The position numbers and the translations under genes were made by a program. The notes beneath the pieces were generated by a model that had not been told where the DNA came from, ran no database searches, and was given only the letters and a program-made list of their open reading frames with translations. This document shows, in pieces, positions 1 to 8,346 of a DNA stretch of 64,000 bases. How positions within the stretch are numbered: the stretch's first letter is position 1; each line of letters begins with the position of its first letter. Source of the stretch: Sulfolobus sp. A20 (lineage in GTDB: Archaea > Thermoproteota > Thermoprotei_A > Sulfolobales > Sulfolobaceae); the NCBI RefSeq assembly GCF_001719125.1, contig NZ_CP017006.1, forward strand, positions 620,001 to 684,000. Reading direction: 5' to 3'.

Positions 1-2
1 CC

Positions 3-263
3 GATCTAATATCTGAAATAATAGATGGAATCAGTGGGTTAGAGGATAGCAAGGATAAATTGACTATATTATATGACCTATACGAGAGAACTAAATTGGT
101 TCATTTCTTAAAAGAGGCAATCAAGTGTGCTGAGAATATTAATGATTATTTATTTCTAGCCAGAGGATATGCTGAATTAGCCAACTATGAAAACGAAGTA
201 ATTAATCTAAGACTTTCCATAAAATACTACGAGAAGTACATAGAGGCTAATGTCAAAAAGTAG
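3..263 (+). CDS. C-terminal end of an unknown helical protein (5' truncated by window)
   Basis: The frame is open from the first bases of the window to a TAG at 261-263, so the true start lies outside; the TTG at 60 is probably internal. About 86 residues are visible. They are predicted to be almost entirely helical, with alternating Leu/Ala/Tyr spacing (for example YLFLARGYAELANYENE) that looks like a TPR-type helical hairpin, but I do not recognise a family. It is followed 13 bp later by another small gene on the same strand, suggesting cotranscription. Function unknown. Confidence 0.6.
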   Translation, partial: DLISEIIDGISGLEDSKDKLTILYDLYERTKLVHFLKEAIKCAENINDYLFLARGYAELANYENEVINLRLSIKYYEKYIEANVKK

Positions 264-276
264 TCGGTAGTTATTA

Positions 277-624
277 GTGATAAAAATAAAATTTCGACTA
301 ACCGATAATTATGTCATGATAAAGCACGCGGAATATACTAGGCACGGAATAACCGAACCAATAATGCTAGTTATGGTTTATAAAAAGGTAGAGGATGGAA
401 AAATAATTTCTGCATTTAGATTTTCCATATATAAGAATATGATAATTACGGTATATGAAGACGATAAACTTCAAGGGGGAGAAGTTATAGATTTTGATAT
501 ATTCAACATGGTAAACTTGATAAATAAGGTAAGAAAGTATTATGATGACAATATAGATGATTTAGTAATATTCGGAGAAAAACAATATGTAGATGACTTC
601 CTAAATAAGTTTTTAGAAGAATAA
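277..624 (+). CDS. Conserved-looking hypothetical protein, 115 aa
   Basis: GTG start, 13 bp after the preceding stop, so probably in the same operon. The protein begins with several beta-strand-like segments (residues 1-65) and ends with a charged helical part (residues 75-115). No catalytic motif, membrane segment or cysteine cluster is visible. I do not recognise the family. Its TAA stop overlaps the C box of a C/D guide RNA that starts at 624, so gene and RNA are probably made from one transcript. Confidence 0.6.
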   Translation: MIKIKFRLTDNYVMIKHAEYTRHGITEPIMLVMVYKKVEDGKIISAFRFSIYKNMIITVYEDDKLQGGEVIDFDIFNMVNLINKVRKYYDDNIDDLVIFGEKQYVDDFLNKFLEE

Positions 625-674
625 TGATGAGAAAAATGGGACAGCAGATAAGTGAAGACCCATTCATGCTCTGA
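624..674 (+). ncRNA. C/D box guide sRNA (predicted 23S rRNA 2'-O-methylation guide)
   Basis: Visible boxes: C box ATGATGA at 624-630, D' CAGA at 645-648, 3-nt spacer, C' GTGAAGA at 652-658, D box CTGA at 671-674. The D guide is the 12 nt at 659-670 and the D' guide the 14 nt at 631-644. The C box shares its first base with the stop codon of the upstream gene. By the rule of five, the D guide would direct methylation of U in AGCAUGAAUGGG and the D' guide of C in CUGUCCCA. From memory both occur close together in 23S rRNA domain IV of archaea, which supports function. Mature ends probably extend a few nucleotides beyond the boxes. Confidence 0.85.
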
Positions 675-872
675 CTAGAATACGATTTTCCCTAGCTTAG
701 CCCTTATTAATACTCCTAACGCTAAAAACACAACCGCGAATCCAATAACAATAGGAATAGCAGGATACCATGGTGGAGCTTTAGCCAATAACTCGATCAC
801 CCAAACCGTAATTACTAAGAACACAGCAAGAGGACCCAATATGAGAATCCACGTGGAAGTTGAGTAGTTCAT
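675..872 (-). CDS. Small membrane protein with two transmembrane helices
   Basis: About 65 residues with two clear hydrophobic helices (roughly residues 7-28 and 35-56) separated by a short loop containing PPWYP, and a basic C-terminus (RAKLGK). Alternative in-frame starts are GTG 890 and ATG 881. I choose ATG 872 because a TATA-like element (TATAAAA on the minus strand, about 896-902) lies 26-27 bp upstream, which fits a leaderless transcript. Its stop codon abuts the D box of the convergent guide RNA. Family and function are unknown. Confidence 0.6.
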   Translation of the reverse strand: MNYSTSTWILILGPLAVFLVITVWVIELLAKAPPWYPAIPIVIGFAVVFLALGVLIRAKLGKIVF

Positions 873-990
873 AAATACCATTTTTCCCACCTACTTTTTA
901 TATTTTACTCTAAATATACTTCATACATTTATTTCTTGGTTTACTATAAAGTTATTTTATAGATAAATCTAATCGAATTAATTAAATAAA

Positions 991-1470
991 TTATGATTTT
1001 AAAATCTTAATTATCTCATTATACATTTCTTTATCTTTCTCGCTTATCTTTTCTAATGACCAAGGTAATAAACCCTTATTTTTAACACCGTTTACTACAG
1101 ATTTTAACCAAGAGTCATAAATCTTACCAGTTGGAACCTTGTAATAAAATTCTTTAAGTGCTTGTATTGCTTCCTCATCACCTAATCCTTTTATGTTCAC
1201 TAAATATCGTGAAGCTACGTAAAGAATAAACCTTTTCCTACCATCTTGAATACCTTTCTCTAACACTTTATCGATCCATGAGAAATCAGAAGAGGATTTA
1301 GGTTTAGGGGGAAATATTCCATTAACCTCGAACAAAAAGTTATCATTTTCATCATAGACTTTTGATGAATCTCCGTTGTATTCTATATAACCTGCTGGAG
1401 TATCATCTGGATAATGTAAGATTATCTTCCTCCTCTTTGATTCAATGTGTTCATCCTCCTTTTTCTTCAT
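991..1470 (-). CDS. priX: Probable DNA primase accessory subunit PriX
   Basis: A 159-residue protein with a charged N-terminus, a beta-rich part (residues 15-50), and a helical C-terminal half containing DGRKRFILYVAS (about residue 75) and an LGDEEAIQALKEF helix. That pattern matches my memory of the Sulfolobales PriX subunit, which resembles the C-terminal domain of PriL without its Fe-S cluster; no cysteines are present here, consistent with that. PriX joins PriS-PriL in the replicative primase and helps bind the initiating nucleotide. It stands alone, divergent from the MTHFR-like gene. The assignment is by recall of sequence pattern, not by search. Confidence 0.7.
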   Translation of the reverse strand: MKKKEDEHIESKRRKIILHYPDDTPAGYIEYNGDSSKVYDENDNFLFEVNGIFPPKPKSSSDFSWIDKVLEKGIQDGRKRFILYVASRYLVNIKGLGDEEAIQALKEFYYKVPTGKIYDSWLKSVVNGVKNKGLLPWSLEKISEKDKEMYNEIIKILKS

Positions 1471-1534
1471 GACATAATGTAGAGAAGAATATAAAGAAAA
1501 AAATTTAGCTCATAGATTAACTATGTAAGATTAA

Positions 1535-2221
1535 ATGGAAATATTAGTGGAGATTCATCCTAAGAAAAAAATTGAAAAGATTATAGATGAGATTAAAACG
1601 TTGTCGTCGTTTGATGGATTTAACATACCAGACTCTCCGTTAGGTTACCCCGCTCCATTACCATCTTCTATAGCATCCATAATAAGGTATTTGCTTAATT
1701 TAAACAATAAAGTAATAATAAATCAGAGACTATATGATGTTAACGAGCTATTCGTACATTCTCTATCTATAACCGCAAGAATGATGAATGTAAGCGTCGC
1801 TTTTACTAAAGGTGATAAGCCAAAATACGGTAAGGAAGTCGGATATCTATCCTCCGAAGAGGCTGTAAACATAGCTAAAGGGTATGGGATTCAAGCTGGT
1901 ATGATGATAAGTTTAAGAAGAAATGAAAACGAGATTAAAGCTAGATTAAATTCCAATGCAGATTTCTTCTTAGTTCTAAGAATGAGAAGAGTTGATGAAC
2001 TTGAATATTATGGTCACAACTTATTAAGTAGAGCTATTCCCTATTTAATTATTGTTACTGAAAAGAATAAGAAAATAGTTGAGCAACTAAATCAGCCAAC
2101 TTTTAATGAGGAAGAAATCCTATCAGTTATTAATGAGTTGAAAGATAAGAAGGTCAAAGGAGTCCTATTATCTACTCTTGGAGATCTGGAAGCCCTAAGG
2201 AAACTTAATGAGAAAATATAA
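1535..2221 (+). CDS. Methylenetetrahydrofolate reductase-like TIM-barrel protein
   Basis: 228 residues, short for the family (usually about 270-300). The N-terminal DGFNIPDSPLG followed by PSSIASIIRYLL resembles the MTHFR segment that begins the barrel, and FTKGDKPKYGKEVGY (about residues 89-103) resembles the LTGDP segment of MTHFR, which contacts flavin. It may reduce or bind a C1-carrying pterin; Sulfolobales use their own pterin cofactors. The match is distant and no flavin-binding signature is certain. Monocistronic, with a convergent gene downstream. Alternative: an uncharacterised TIM-barrel protein of another role. Confidence 0.5.
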   Translation: MEILVEIHPKKKIEKIIDEIKTLSSFDGFNIPDSPLGYPAPLPSSIASIIRYLLNLNNKVIINQRLYDVNELFVHSLSITARMMNVSVAFTKGDKPKYGKEVGYLSSEEAVNIAKGYGIQAGMMISLRRNENEIKARLNSNADFFLVLRMRRVDELEYYGHNLLSRAIPYLIIVTEKNKKIVEQLNQPTFNEEEILSVINELKDKKVKGVLLSTLGDLEALRKLNEKI

Positions 2222-2230
2222 ATCTTGTTT

Positions 2231-2920
2231 TTATCTCTCTGTACTACGAATGGTATCGATAAGTTCTAAAACTTCCGAAGCATAATCTGGAATCCTGTTA
2301 ATTAACTCACTCAACTCAACATACCAATAATTACTCTTTAAATTATCATAAAATTGTATAAAAATCTTTCTATTTGATAATATTATATTTTTGATGCATA
2401 GATCATTATCGTTACAATCACTTTTTACACTTTTCTTATACATTAGAGTAAATATTCTCTCTAGTTTATGTTTAGTATTATCATCCACGTTAATCCTTAC
2501 TCCTTGAACCAACACGTTCTTTATCCTTTTTTTATAGCTGAAACATAAAGATTGCAGTTGACATTCTAAACTTATTTTTGTTAAAATCTTGAACATTTCC
2601 TCTTCGATAGTTGTTAAAGCACTGGGGAATGAGTAAATATTCAATTTCTCTATTCTTTTCTTGTTATCATCTTCATTCCAATATATTATCTTATCTTCAT
2701 CTAAGCTCACTTTCAATTTTCTTTTCAATTTTCCGCAAGAAATCGTTAGATCAACCTTGGTATTCGACTTAACAAGGATAAGCGTTATATTTCCAGTTGA
2801 TGCGATTATCTTAGAAGGAGAGGTAGAACTAAAGGAAAAAGTATTACAAAATAATTCATTTGAAGCTCTTCTTATTACATTAAATGTTATATTTTCAACG
2901 TAATTAACTAATGCATGCAT
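2231..2920 (-). CDS. Hypothetical protein, 229 aa
   Basis: Unrecognised. The N-terminal 80 residues look beta-rich (alternating hydrophobics in TGNITLILVKSNTKVDLTIS), followed by helices and a second mixed domain. Seven cysteines are scattered rather than arranged in CxxC pairs, so a zinc site is not evident. Its start overlaps the stop of the 81-residue gene upstream by 13 bp (2908-2920), indicating translational coupling in a two-gene operon read from the promoter near 3175. No signal peptide or membrane helix. Confidence 0.65.
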   Translation of the reverse strand: MHALVNYVENITFNVIRRASNELFCNTFSFSSTSPSKIIASTGNITLILVKSNTKVDLTISCGKLKRKLKVSLDEDKIIYWNEDDNKKRIEKLNIYSFPSALTTIEEEMFKILTKISLECQLQSLCFSYKKRIKNVLVQGVRINVDDNTKHKLERIFTLMYKKSVKSDCNDNDLCIKNIILSNRKIFIQFYDNLKSNYWYVELSELINRIPDYASEVLELIDTIRSTER

Positions 2921-3150
2921 TGATAGACCCTACTTATCAATTCATTAAACTCATCATAACTCATTGAAGGAACGAAAATACCCCAACTTTCGTCATTTAG
3001 GGAAGGCATAGCCATAATTGCGTCAAAGAGCTTAATGCAAGATTCCTCCATTTTATCCCATTTATATTCATTCTCTTTAATATACTGTTTCAAGAATCTT
3101 AATGCAGTTAATATCTTGCCTTTTTTAGCTAAACTTAACGCCTCTTCCAC
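2908..3150 (-). CDS. Small helical hypothetical protein
   Basis: The open frame extends to 3183, but I choose the GTG at 3150. The extra codons upstream would encode only a hydrophobic stretch made from the promoter, and a TATA element (TTTTATAC on this strand) lies 26 bp before 3150, so the mRNA is probably leaderless. The resulting 81 residues are mainly helical with a basic first helix (LSLAKKGKILTALRFLKQY) resembling a TPR-like hairpin. Coupled to the downstream 229-aa gene by a 13-bp overlap. Function unknown. Confidence 0.6.
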   Translation of the reverse strand: MEEALSLAKKGKILTALRFLKQYIKENEYKWDKMEESCIKLFDAIMAMPSLNDESWGIFVPSMSYDEFNELISRVYQCMH

Positions 3151-3170
3151 ATTAAAAATTATGAGGAATA

Positions 3171-3180
3171 CGTATAAAAG
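3171..3180. promoter_or_regulatory. Shared TATA box serving two divergent genes
   Basis: The element CGTATAAAAG reads as TATAAAA on the plus strand and TTTTATA on the minus strand. Its centre (about 3176) is 28 bp before the plus ATG at 3204 and 26 bp before the minus GTG at 3150, the normal distance for leaderless Sulfolobus genes in both directions. No second TATA-like element fits either gene. Confidence 0.6.
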
Positions 3181-3203
3181 CACGACATAATAATAAAGAC
3201 AGA

Positions 3204-4469
3204 ATGAAAGAAGAAGCCTATGAACTTCTTAAATACTTAGCGGAACACACGATTAATGGCTCAACTACAGCTTTAATTATAAATAATAAAATTCCAATCC
3301 TGTTAGAAAAGGAAAGTAATTATGAGATATCTATAACGACATGTATAAACGGTGAAGCAATTAAGATAAGTAAAAAGTTTACTAAGAATACAATACATAA
3401 AGCGATTTATGAGCTAATAGATGACTTGAGTGAATTAACTTCTCAAGATGTAGAAGAATTAAAAATAATCCAAAAGGTTTCATTTGATGAATGCCTTCCA
3501 AGAAGAAGGCAGGAGAGTATAGTACAAAAGAAGAAGAAAGATATAATCTCTATGGAGGAATATAAAAAGCTTATTATAGGAAAGCAGATTCACGTATATC
3601 CACTATTGCAAATATCAAGCAAGCAGTATCTATCACTTATTCTAGACTTAGGAATTGTTGATTTATTAGAATTAGCTTCACCTAATCCAATGATTATACA
3701 AGAAAATCAGCAAAGTCCATATAAAATTAAGGATTTAAGAACTATTTACACGTATATCTCATTCTTTAAATTAGATCAAAACAATAAAACAAATCCATTA
3801 TCTACTGTTATTATTAATAATTCAAAATTAACTATCTTCACTATGATTTATTCCTTAGAAGACGTGTACAAAGAAGTAATTGAATTAAATTTTTTAGACA
3901 ATAAAAAAATAAAGCTAAACAAATATAAAGTAAAGACTATTTCTCTATCTAGTAAAGGATATGTAAACGTCACTGAAACCGATATTTTAGGCGCTCCAAT
4001 GAAGGGTATTAGGAAGAATGACGTAAGAATAGGCTTATTTATGGAATATAATGGTAATTTCATTCAAATAAATGACATAAAAATAGGAGATTTACATGAG
4101 AGGGGAGATTTTACATTTAACGAATACATTTATGCCTCATTATATGTAATTGGTATTGATTCCTATGAATTCTTTGATAACGTAATAATGAAATTTGTAA
4201 ATACATTCATCGCTAGAAATCCTTATCTATCTAAACTAACAAAAGATATAATTGAAAGAGAAGCTAATATAAACTATTCCATTCCTTTTGTATCTTCAAG
4301 TAGCGGTAACAAAGTTAGTTTATTGGATCCAATTGCTTACTGGTACTCCAGAGATATTTTAGGAAATGAAGATTACGCTAATACCCCAATTTCCCAACAC
4401 TCACAGAAACTGAATGAGTTGTTAATTGCGTATAGAAAAAACGGATACTTCAGAAATATCTTCATTTAA
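3204..4469 (+). CDS. Hypothetical protein, 421 aa, lysine-rich
   Basis: I do not recognise a family. The N-terminal 70 residues resemble a small alpha/beta domain, then a highly charged linker (PRRRQESIVQKKKKD, about residues 98-112) leads to a 300-residue soluble region of mixed alpha/beta character, rich in Asn, Ile and Lys. No Walker, zinc-binding or membrane motif is visible. The start ATG has a TATA box 28 bp upstream shared with the divergent operon, so both are probably expressed together. Its 3' end overlaps the convergent 543-aa gene by 8 bp. Codon use is like its neighbours. Confidence 0.65.
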   Translation: MKEEAYELLKYLAEHTINGSTTALIINNKIPILLEKESNYEISITTCINGEAIKISKKFTKNTIHKAIYELIDDLSELTSQDVEELKIIQKVSFDECLPRRRQESIVQKKKKDIISMEEYKKLIIGKQIHVYPLLQISSKQYLSLILDLGIVDLLELASPNPMIIQENQQSPYKIKDLRTIYTYISFFKLDQNNKTNPLSTVIINNSKLTIFTMIYSLEDVYKEVIELNFLDNKKIKLNKYKVKTISLSSKGYVNVTETDILGAPMKGIRKNDVRIGLFMEYNGNFIQINDIKIGDLHERGDFTFNEYIYASLYVIGIDSYEFFDNVIMKFVNTFIARNPYLSKLTKDIIEREANINYSIPFVSSSSGNKVSLLDPIAYWYSRDILGNEDYANTPISQHSQKLNELLIAYRKNGYFRNIFI

Positions 4470-6093
4470 TTCTTTTACCCCACCAAGGATAAGCTATAAC
4501 TAAAACTAATAGAATCACAAATAACGAAACTTCAATTAAGTTTAAACTAACGTCTATATTTTGTTGGATAAGTGTAAAAGGATAGGGTTTAACGTTAATA
4601 CTACTCATTTCGTATTGAATTAGAGGAATAATGATTGTAAAGTTGGTTGAGGTATTTACCCAGACTATCTTAACGTACTCATAATTATTAGAGTTCGAGT
4701 AAATTATAGGCAAAGCTAGGTTTGCAGCTCCAGAAGAATTAGTTAAACCAGAAGTATAAAAATTGAGATTAGAGAGAGTTGATCCAATGTAAACTAAATA
4801 TTTCTGATTAGGAACAGATGCGCCATTATTAGATAAAAATACGAATTGTAGATCTACTTGCGGTCCTATTACGTAATTCTGCGGCATAAAATATAACTTA
4901 CTAACTCCATTGTCAACTCTCCAGCCTACGTACAATATGCTAGACCACGGAATTGGTGTAGTAATGTTAAGTATATAGGTATTAGTATCATCAAGTATTA
5001 CCTCATAAAGTGACACATTTCCTTCTTGATTCAAAAATACTGCAGACACTACTCCTTGATCAGTTGCTGGTAGACTAGATTTGAATAGTTGCCATAACGT
5101 GGTGGGTTCTTTAACGTATAATTCGCCGTTATTTATTGCATATATCAACCCATAAACTTGTTGTAAGTCAGGATTACTAACAGCTAATCCTTTACCCAGA
5201 AGTTCTATACCTACTTCACTGCCATTATAGTATGTGAAATTCATAGTAACTATTAATGAATTAAGAGAAGTCACATTATATTCTTCAACCAAATAATCTC
5301 CTGGCTGAGTACCTTTCAATATTTCATAATTTTTAGTAGACGATATTATCTCAGCTGGTCCCAGATTAAGGTTGGGTGAACTAACTATGTTAGAAATTAA
5401 ATACGTTTCTCCAGCTATTACTGGATACGTTTCTCCTCCGATAACTGTACTAGAAAGGTAGTAAAGGTATGAATAACCATAATTTTGTAGCCATCCTACG
5501 TAGTCAACTTCTGCCCAAGGTATTGGTGTAATGTATGCTAACGTAACGTTATCGTTGTTAAGAGATAAGTAGGCTACAGTAAGGTTTCCATCAACATCAG
5601 TGAATGATATAGATAAGTTACCACTCACACTTATAGGGAGATTATTCATTACCACCTTTAAATTACTACTAGGAGTCTTAACTAACATTTCACCAGACGT
5701 TACACAATATATTAAAACATAAGGCTGTTTATTTGCAGATTCTTTTAAATCAACGTTTCCAGCTAATACTATAGCTCCTGCACCCAATCCAGAAAAGTAC
5801 ACATATTTTACTGAGTAAGTGAAGTTAGAAAGTCCTAAGGTTGAGTAGTTTTGCACAGCATATGCGTAACCTAATCCTTCTACCATCTCATAAGTTATAT
5901 TATGAATTACTATAGCAGTTCCGTTATCCCAATTAGGATTACTATATACCCTGTTTCCATTTAAAGCCTTTAAAGTTTTTACAAATGATGGTTTTATTAC
6001 TAATATACTGTATGAAATACTTACTACAGTTGATACAATACTCAAAAATAACAGAGTTGAAATTAACAGTAACAAAATTCCCCTAAACGACAT
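4462..6093 (-). CDS. Surface-exposed, membrane-anchored protein with internal duplication
   Basis: 543 residues. The N-terminus (RGILLLLISTLLFLSIVSTVV) is a signal peptide or membrane anchor and the last 30 residues hold one transmembrane helix followed by WWGKRIK. Everything between should lie outside the cell: it is Ser/Thr/Asn-rich with many N-glycosylation sequons (NFT, NLT, NVT, NCS-type). The ectodomain contains two similar units; compare ITPIPWAEVDYVGW with TTPIPWSSILYVGW, and EMLVKTPSS with ELYVKEPTT. It overlaps the upstream multi-spanning gene by 11 bp and is probably its partner. Exact role unknown; a surface or secretion-linked function is inference. Confidence 0.7.
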   Translation of the reverse strand: MSFRGILLLLISTLLFLSIVSTVVSISYSILVIKPSFVKTLKALNGNRVYSNPNWDNGTAIVIHNITYEMVEGLGYAYAVQNYSTLGLSNFTYSVKYVYFSGLGAGAIVLAGNVDLKESANKQPYVLIYCVTSGEMLVKTPSSNLKVVMNNLPISVSGNLSISFTDVDGNLTVAYLSLNNDNVTLAYITPIPWAEVDYVGWLQNYGYSYLYYLSSTVIGGETYPVIAGETYLISNIVSSPNLNLGPAEIISSTKNYEILKGTQPGDYLVEEYNVTSLNSLIVTMNFTYYNGSEVGIELLGKGLAVSNPDLQQVYGLIYAINNGELYVKEPTTLWQLFKSSLPATDQGVVSAVFLNQEGNVSLYEVILDDTNTYILNITTPIPWSSILYVGWRVDNGVSKLYFMPQNYVIGPQVDLQFVFLSNNGASVPNQKYLVYIGSTLSNLNFYTSGLTNSSGAANLALPIIYSNSNNYEYVKIVWVNTSTNFTIIIPLIQYEMSSINVKPYPFTLIQQNIDVSLNLIEVSLFVILLVLVIAYPWWGKRIK

Positions 6094-8227
6094 TTCTTAT
6101 CAGCCTCCTAACTAAAAGCAATATTACTGTAATTATTGATATAAAAATTGATATGTAACTCACATACATTATTGTAGGATTAGAAAACGTTATAATGTAT
6201 TTTCCAGGTTTAAGAACTACTGAGTGATTTACGAAATTGCCATTGATAATCACCGGTTCATAAACTGGCAAAAATATTGAGGTATTGGTTTCTATTTCTT
6301 CTTTTACCTCTCCTATACCTATACTTGTATGTACTTCTGGTTTATAGTAAGAAGAAAAAATTGGTCTCCCATTAACAGTTATGTTGCCTCCCAGAATTAT
6401 GACAGAGCTGTTATAGGTAGAGGAAAAAATCTCTATACTATTATTCTTAATAATTCCTTGAACACCTTGCAATGATTTGACAGAAAATGGAAAGGTTAAA
6501 GTTAATTCTGAGTCGTTAGATAAGGGATACCAGAGAATTCCTAATAACTGATTAAATGGCGAATATATAAAGAAAATCTCACCAGAATTTGTATAAGCAT
6601 ATGAGAAGCGTATTATAGAACTATAATTTGGAATGGGAGCAAATGGATAACCAAAATATAAAGGATTATAGATGATCTTCCCATCGTATAAGAAGTACTT
6701 AGTGGAATAGTTAACAGCGTTATACGCTATACCACTAGTGAGAAGTTTAGTTAAATTATCAGTTTGTGCTCCGAAGCCATATATCCCAGTTTTAGGCATT
6801 TGTAGATCAAGGGTATAATACGTTACATTTTGGTATCGTAAAGATAAACCATAACTGAAACTAATTAATGAGATAGCTATTAAAACTATTAGGCTAGCGT
6901 TTAGTAGTGTTTTTATACTTTTCAAACTTCCTATCAATAAAATTAAATATAGGAATAAGAGAGGAGTTACGTTAAAGCCTATTACTAGAAGTATTAGCGA
7001 AATTAAGGATACGTAAAGAATGTCTTTCCTTTTGTATTCGAGATAGTATAATAATAATCCTAATGAAAGAAAAAGTAAACCTACGAGCAGATATAATGGT
7101 GAAACGCTGGGTAATCCATGATAAAAAACTAGATATGGAATAAGCCAAAATGCGTTTAAGCCTAGCCCATATCCTATTAAGTTATATTTCTTATTTACTC
7201 CCGCAATTACTAAACTTGAAATAAACAGTGGTATAGATACAGCTGCAACTAAGGTTGAAATTGCATACATTATTTTTTTATTATAATATACTAGGAAAAG
7301 AGATAAAGGAAGGAAAGCATAAGGTAGGATAGATACTGAATAATTGACTACTGGATTAAAAATGTTGAATTGATAAAGCAAGGATAATAAGAGTGGATAT
7401 CTAAGGTTTAGTTTCGAGAAAACAAAGTAGGATATAACTCCGGATAAGAATGTAAAAATTCCTAAAAAAACTTGTGCAGATAATAAACTATTTTTTACAA
7501 TAATAAGCAAAATACGTATTACTAACCATCCTATAAGGATATGCTGCTCAGGATTGTATTCAAGTACCCAAGGAAGGTAAATGAAGGATGAATAAAAGGA
7601 GTTCTGAGAAAATAGGTAAATCAATGAAGAATCTTTAGGAAATCCTAGCATTATTCCTAGAAAAGAAGCAGGTATAAACGAGAAATAAATCATAAATTTT
7701 CTATAATTGATTTTACGACTTTCAGCAATAACTCCTATAACACCCATTAGGAGATAGTAATATGATAAATTAGATAAATTCATTACTAAAGAGGAATTTA
7801 TTGAATACATTATCCCAGCTACTATTAGATAGATAATGCCAGACAGTATTATTGCCCTTACCTCCCCTATCTTTGCCAACAATATGATAAGTAATGCTAG
7901 TATTATCAATATGAAGTAAGAGTCACCTAAAAGTAAGCCTGGCACTAGGGAAAGAAGAATGGAATATATCCACTTGTTTTTCCCAAATAACGATATAATA
8001 AGAAAAAAGGCTACTATAATCACTTTCTCGATAGAAGTAAGTGTAGTAAATACTGCCAAAATTATCGAAACTATCAAAGTAGATATAAGTGAAAGCTGAG
8101 CCTCATATAGAATTGCTAAAGATGAGGAAAACATAATAAATGCTAAAAATGGAAAATAAAGTGGAAGTTCTAGCAAACCTATTATGTTAGTGATAGCTAA
8201 AACAATGCTAATCAGACGTTTATCCAT
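6083..8227 (-). CDS. Polytopic membrane protein with a C-terminal extracellular domain
   Basis: 714 residues. Residues 1-460 form about 12-14 hydrophobic helices with short loops, a layout seen in membrane glycosyltransferases and transporters, though no DxD or other signature is convincing. Residues 470-690 form a soluble domain with several sequons (NVT, NLT, NYS, NNS), so it faces outward, closed by a final helix and basic tail (VRRLIRNVV). The 11-bp overlap with the next gene, which also has an outward domain, implies a membrane complex. I do not recognise the family. Confidence 0.7.
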   Translation of the reverse strand: MDKRLISIVLAITNIIGLLELPLYFPFLAFIMFSSSLAILYEAQLSLISTLIVSIILAVFTTLTSIEKVIIVAFFLIISLFGKNKWIYSILLSLVPGLLLGDSYFILIILALLIILLAKIGEVRAIILSGIIYLIVAGIMYSINSSLVMNLSNLSYYYLLMGVIGVIAESRKINYRKFMIYFSFIPASFLGIMLGFPKDSSLIYLFSQNSFYSSFIYLPWVLEYNPEQHILIGWLVIRILLIIVKNSLLSAQVFLGIFTFLSGVISYFVFSKLNLRYPLLLSLLYQFNIFNPVVNYSVSILPYAFLPLSLFLVYYNKKIMYAISTLVAAVSIPLFISSLVIAGVNKKYNLIGYGLGLNAFWLIPYLVFYHGLPSVSPLYLLVGLLFLSLGLLLYYLEYKRKDILYVSLISLILLVIGFNVTPLLFLYLILLIGSLKSIKTLLNASLIVLIAISLISFSYGLSLRYQNVTYYTLDLQMPKTGIYGFGAQTDNLTKLLTSGIAYNAVNYSTKYFLYDGKIIYNPLYFGYPFAPIPNYSSIIRFSYAYTNSGEIFFIYSPFNQLLGILWYPLSNDSELTLTFPFSVKSLQGVQGIIKNNSIEIFSSTYNSSVIILGGNITVNGRPIFSSYYKPEVHTSIGIGEVKEEIETNTSIFLPVYEPVIINGNFVNHSVVLKPGKYIITFSNPTIMYVSYISIFISIITVILLLVRRLIRNVV

Positions 8228-8275
8228 ATGGCTACACTTAACGTAAACATTAACACTATTAAATTTATGCCAAAC

Positions 8276-8324
8276 TCAGACGGGTAAGTTATCTTCACCT
8301 ATCTACGTGGTCCCTTATCATCAT
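8276..8324 (-). ncRNA. C/D box guide sRNA (predicted 23S rRNA guide)
   Basis: On the minus strand: C box ATGATGA (8324-8318), 12-nt D' guide TAAGGGACCACG, weak D' TAGA (8305-8302), 3-nt spacer, C' GTGAAGA (8298-8292), 12-nt D guide TAACTTACCCGT, D box CTGA (8279-8276). It fills the gap between the threonine synthase-like gene and the membrane-protein operon, same orientation. The D guide pairs with CGGGUAAGUU, which I recall from 23S rRNA domain IV, and by the rule of five would methylate the third G of CGGG. The D' box is degenerate, so its guide is less certain. Confidence 0.8.
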
Positions 8325-8346
8325 CATGTATATAGTTACCATGAAA

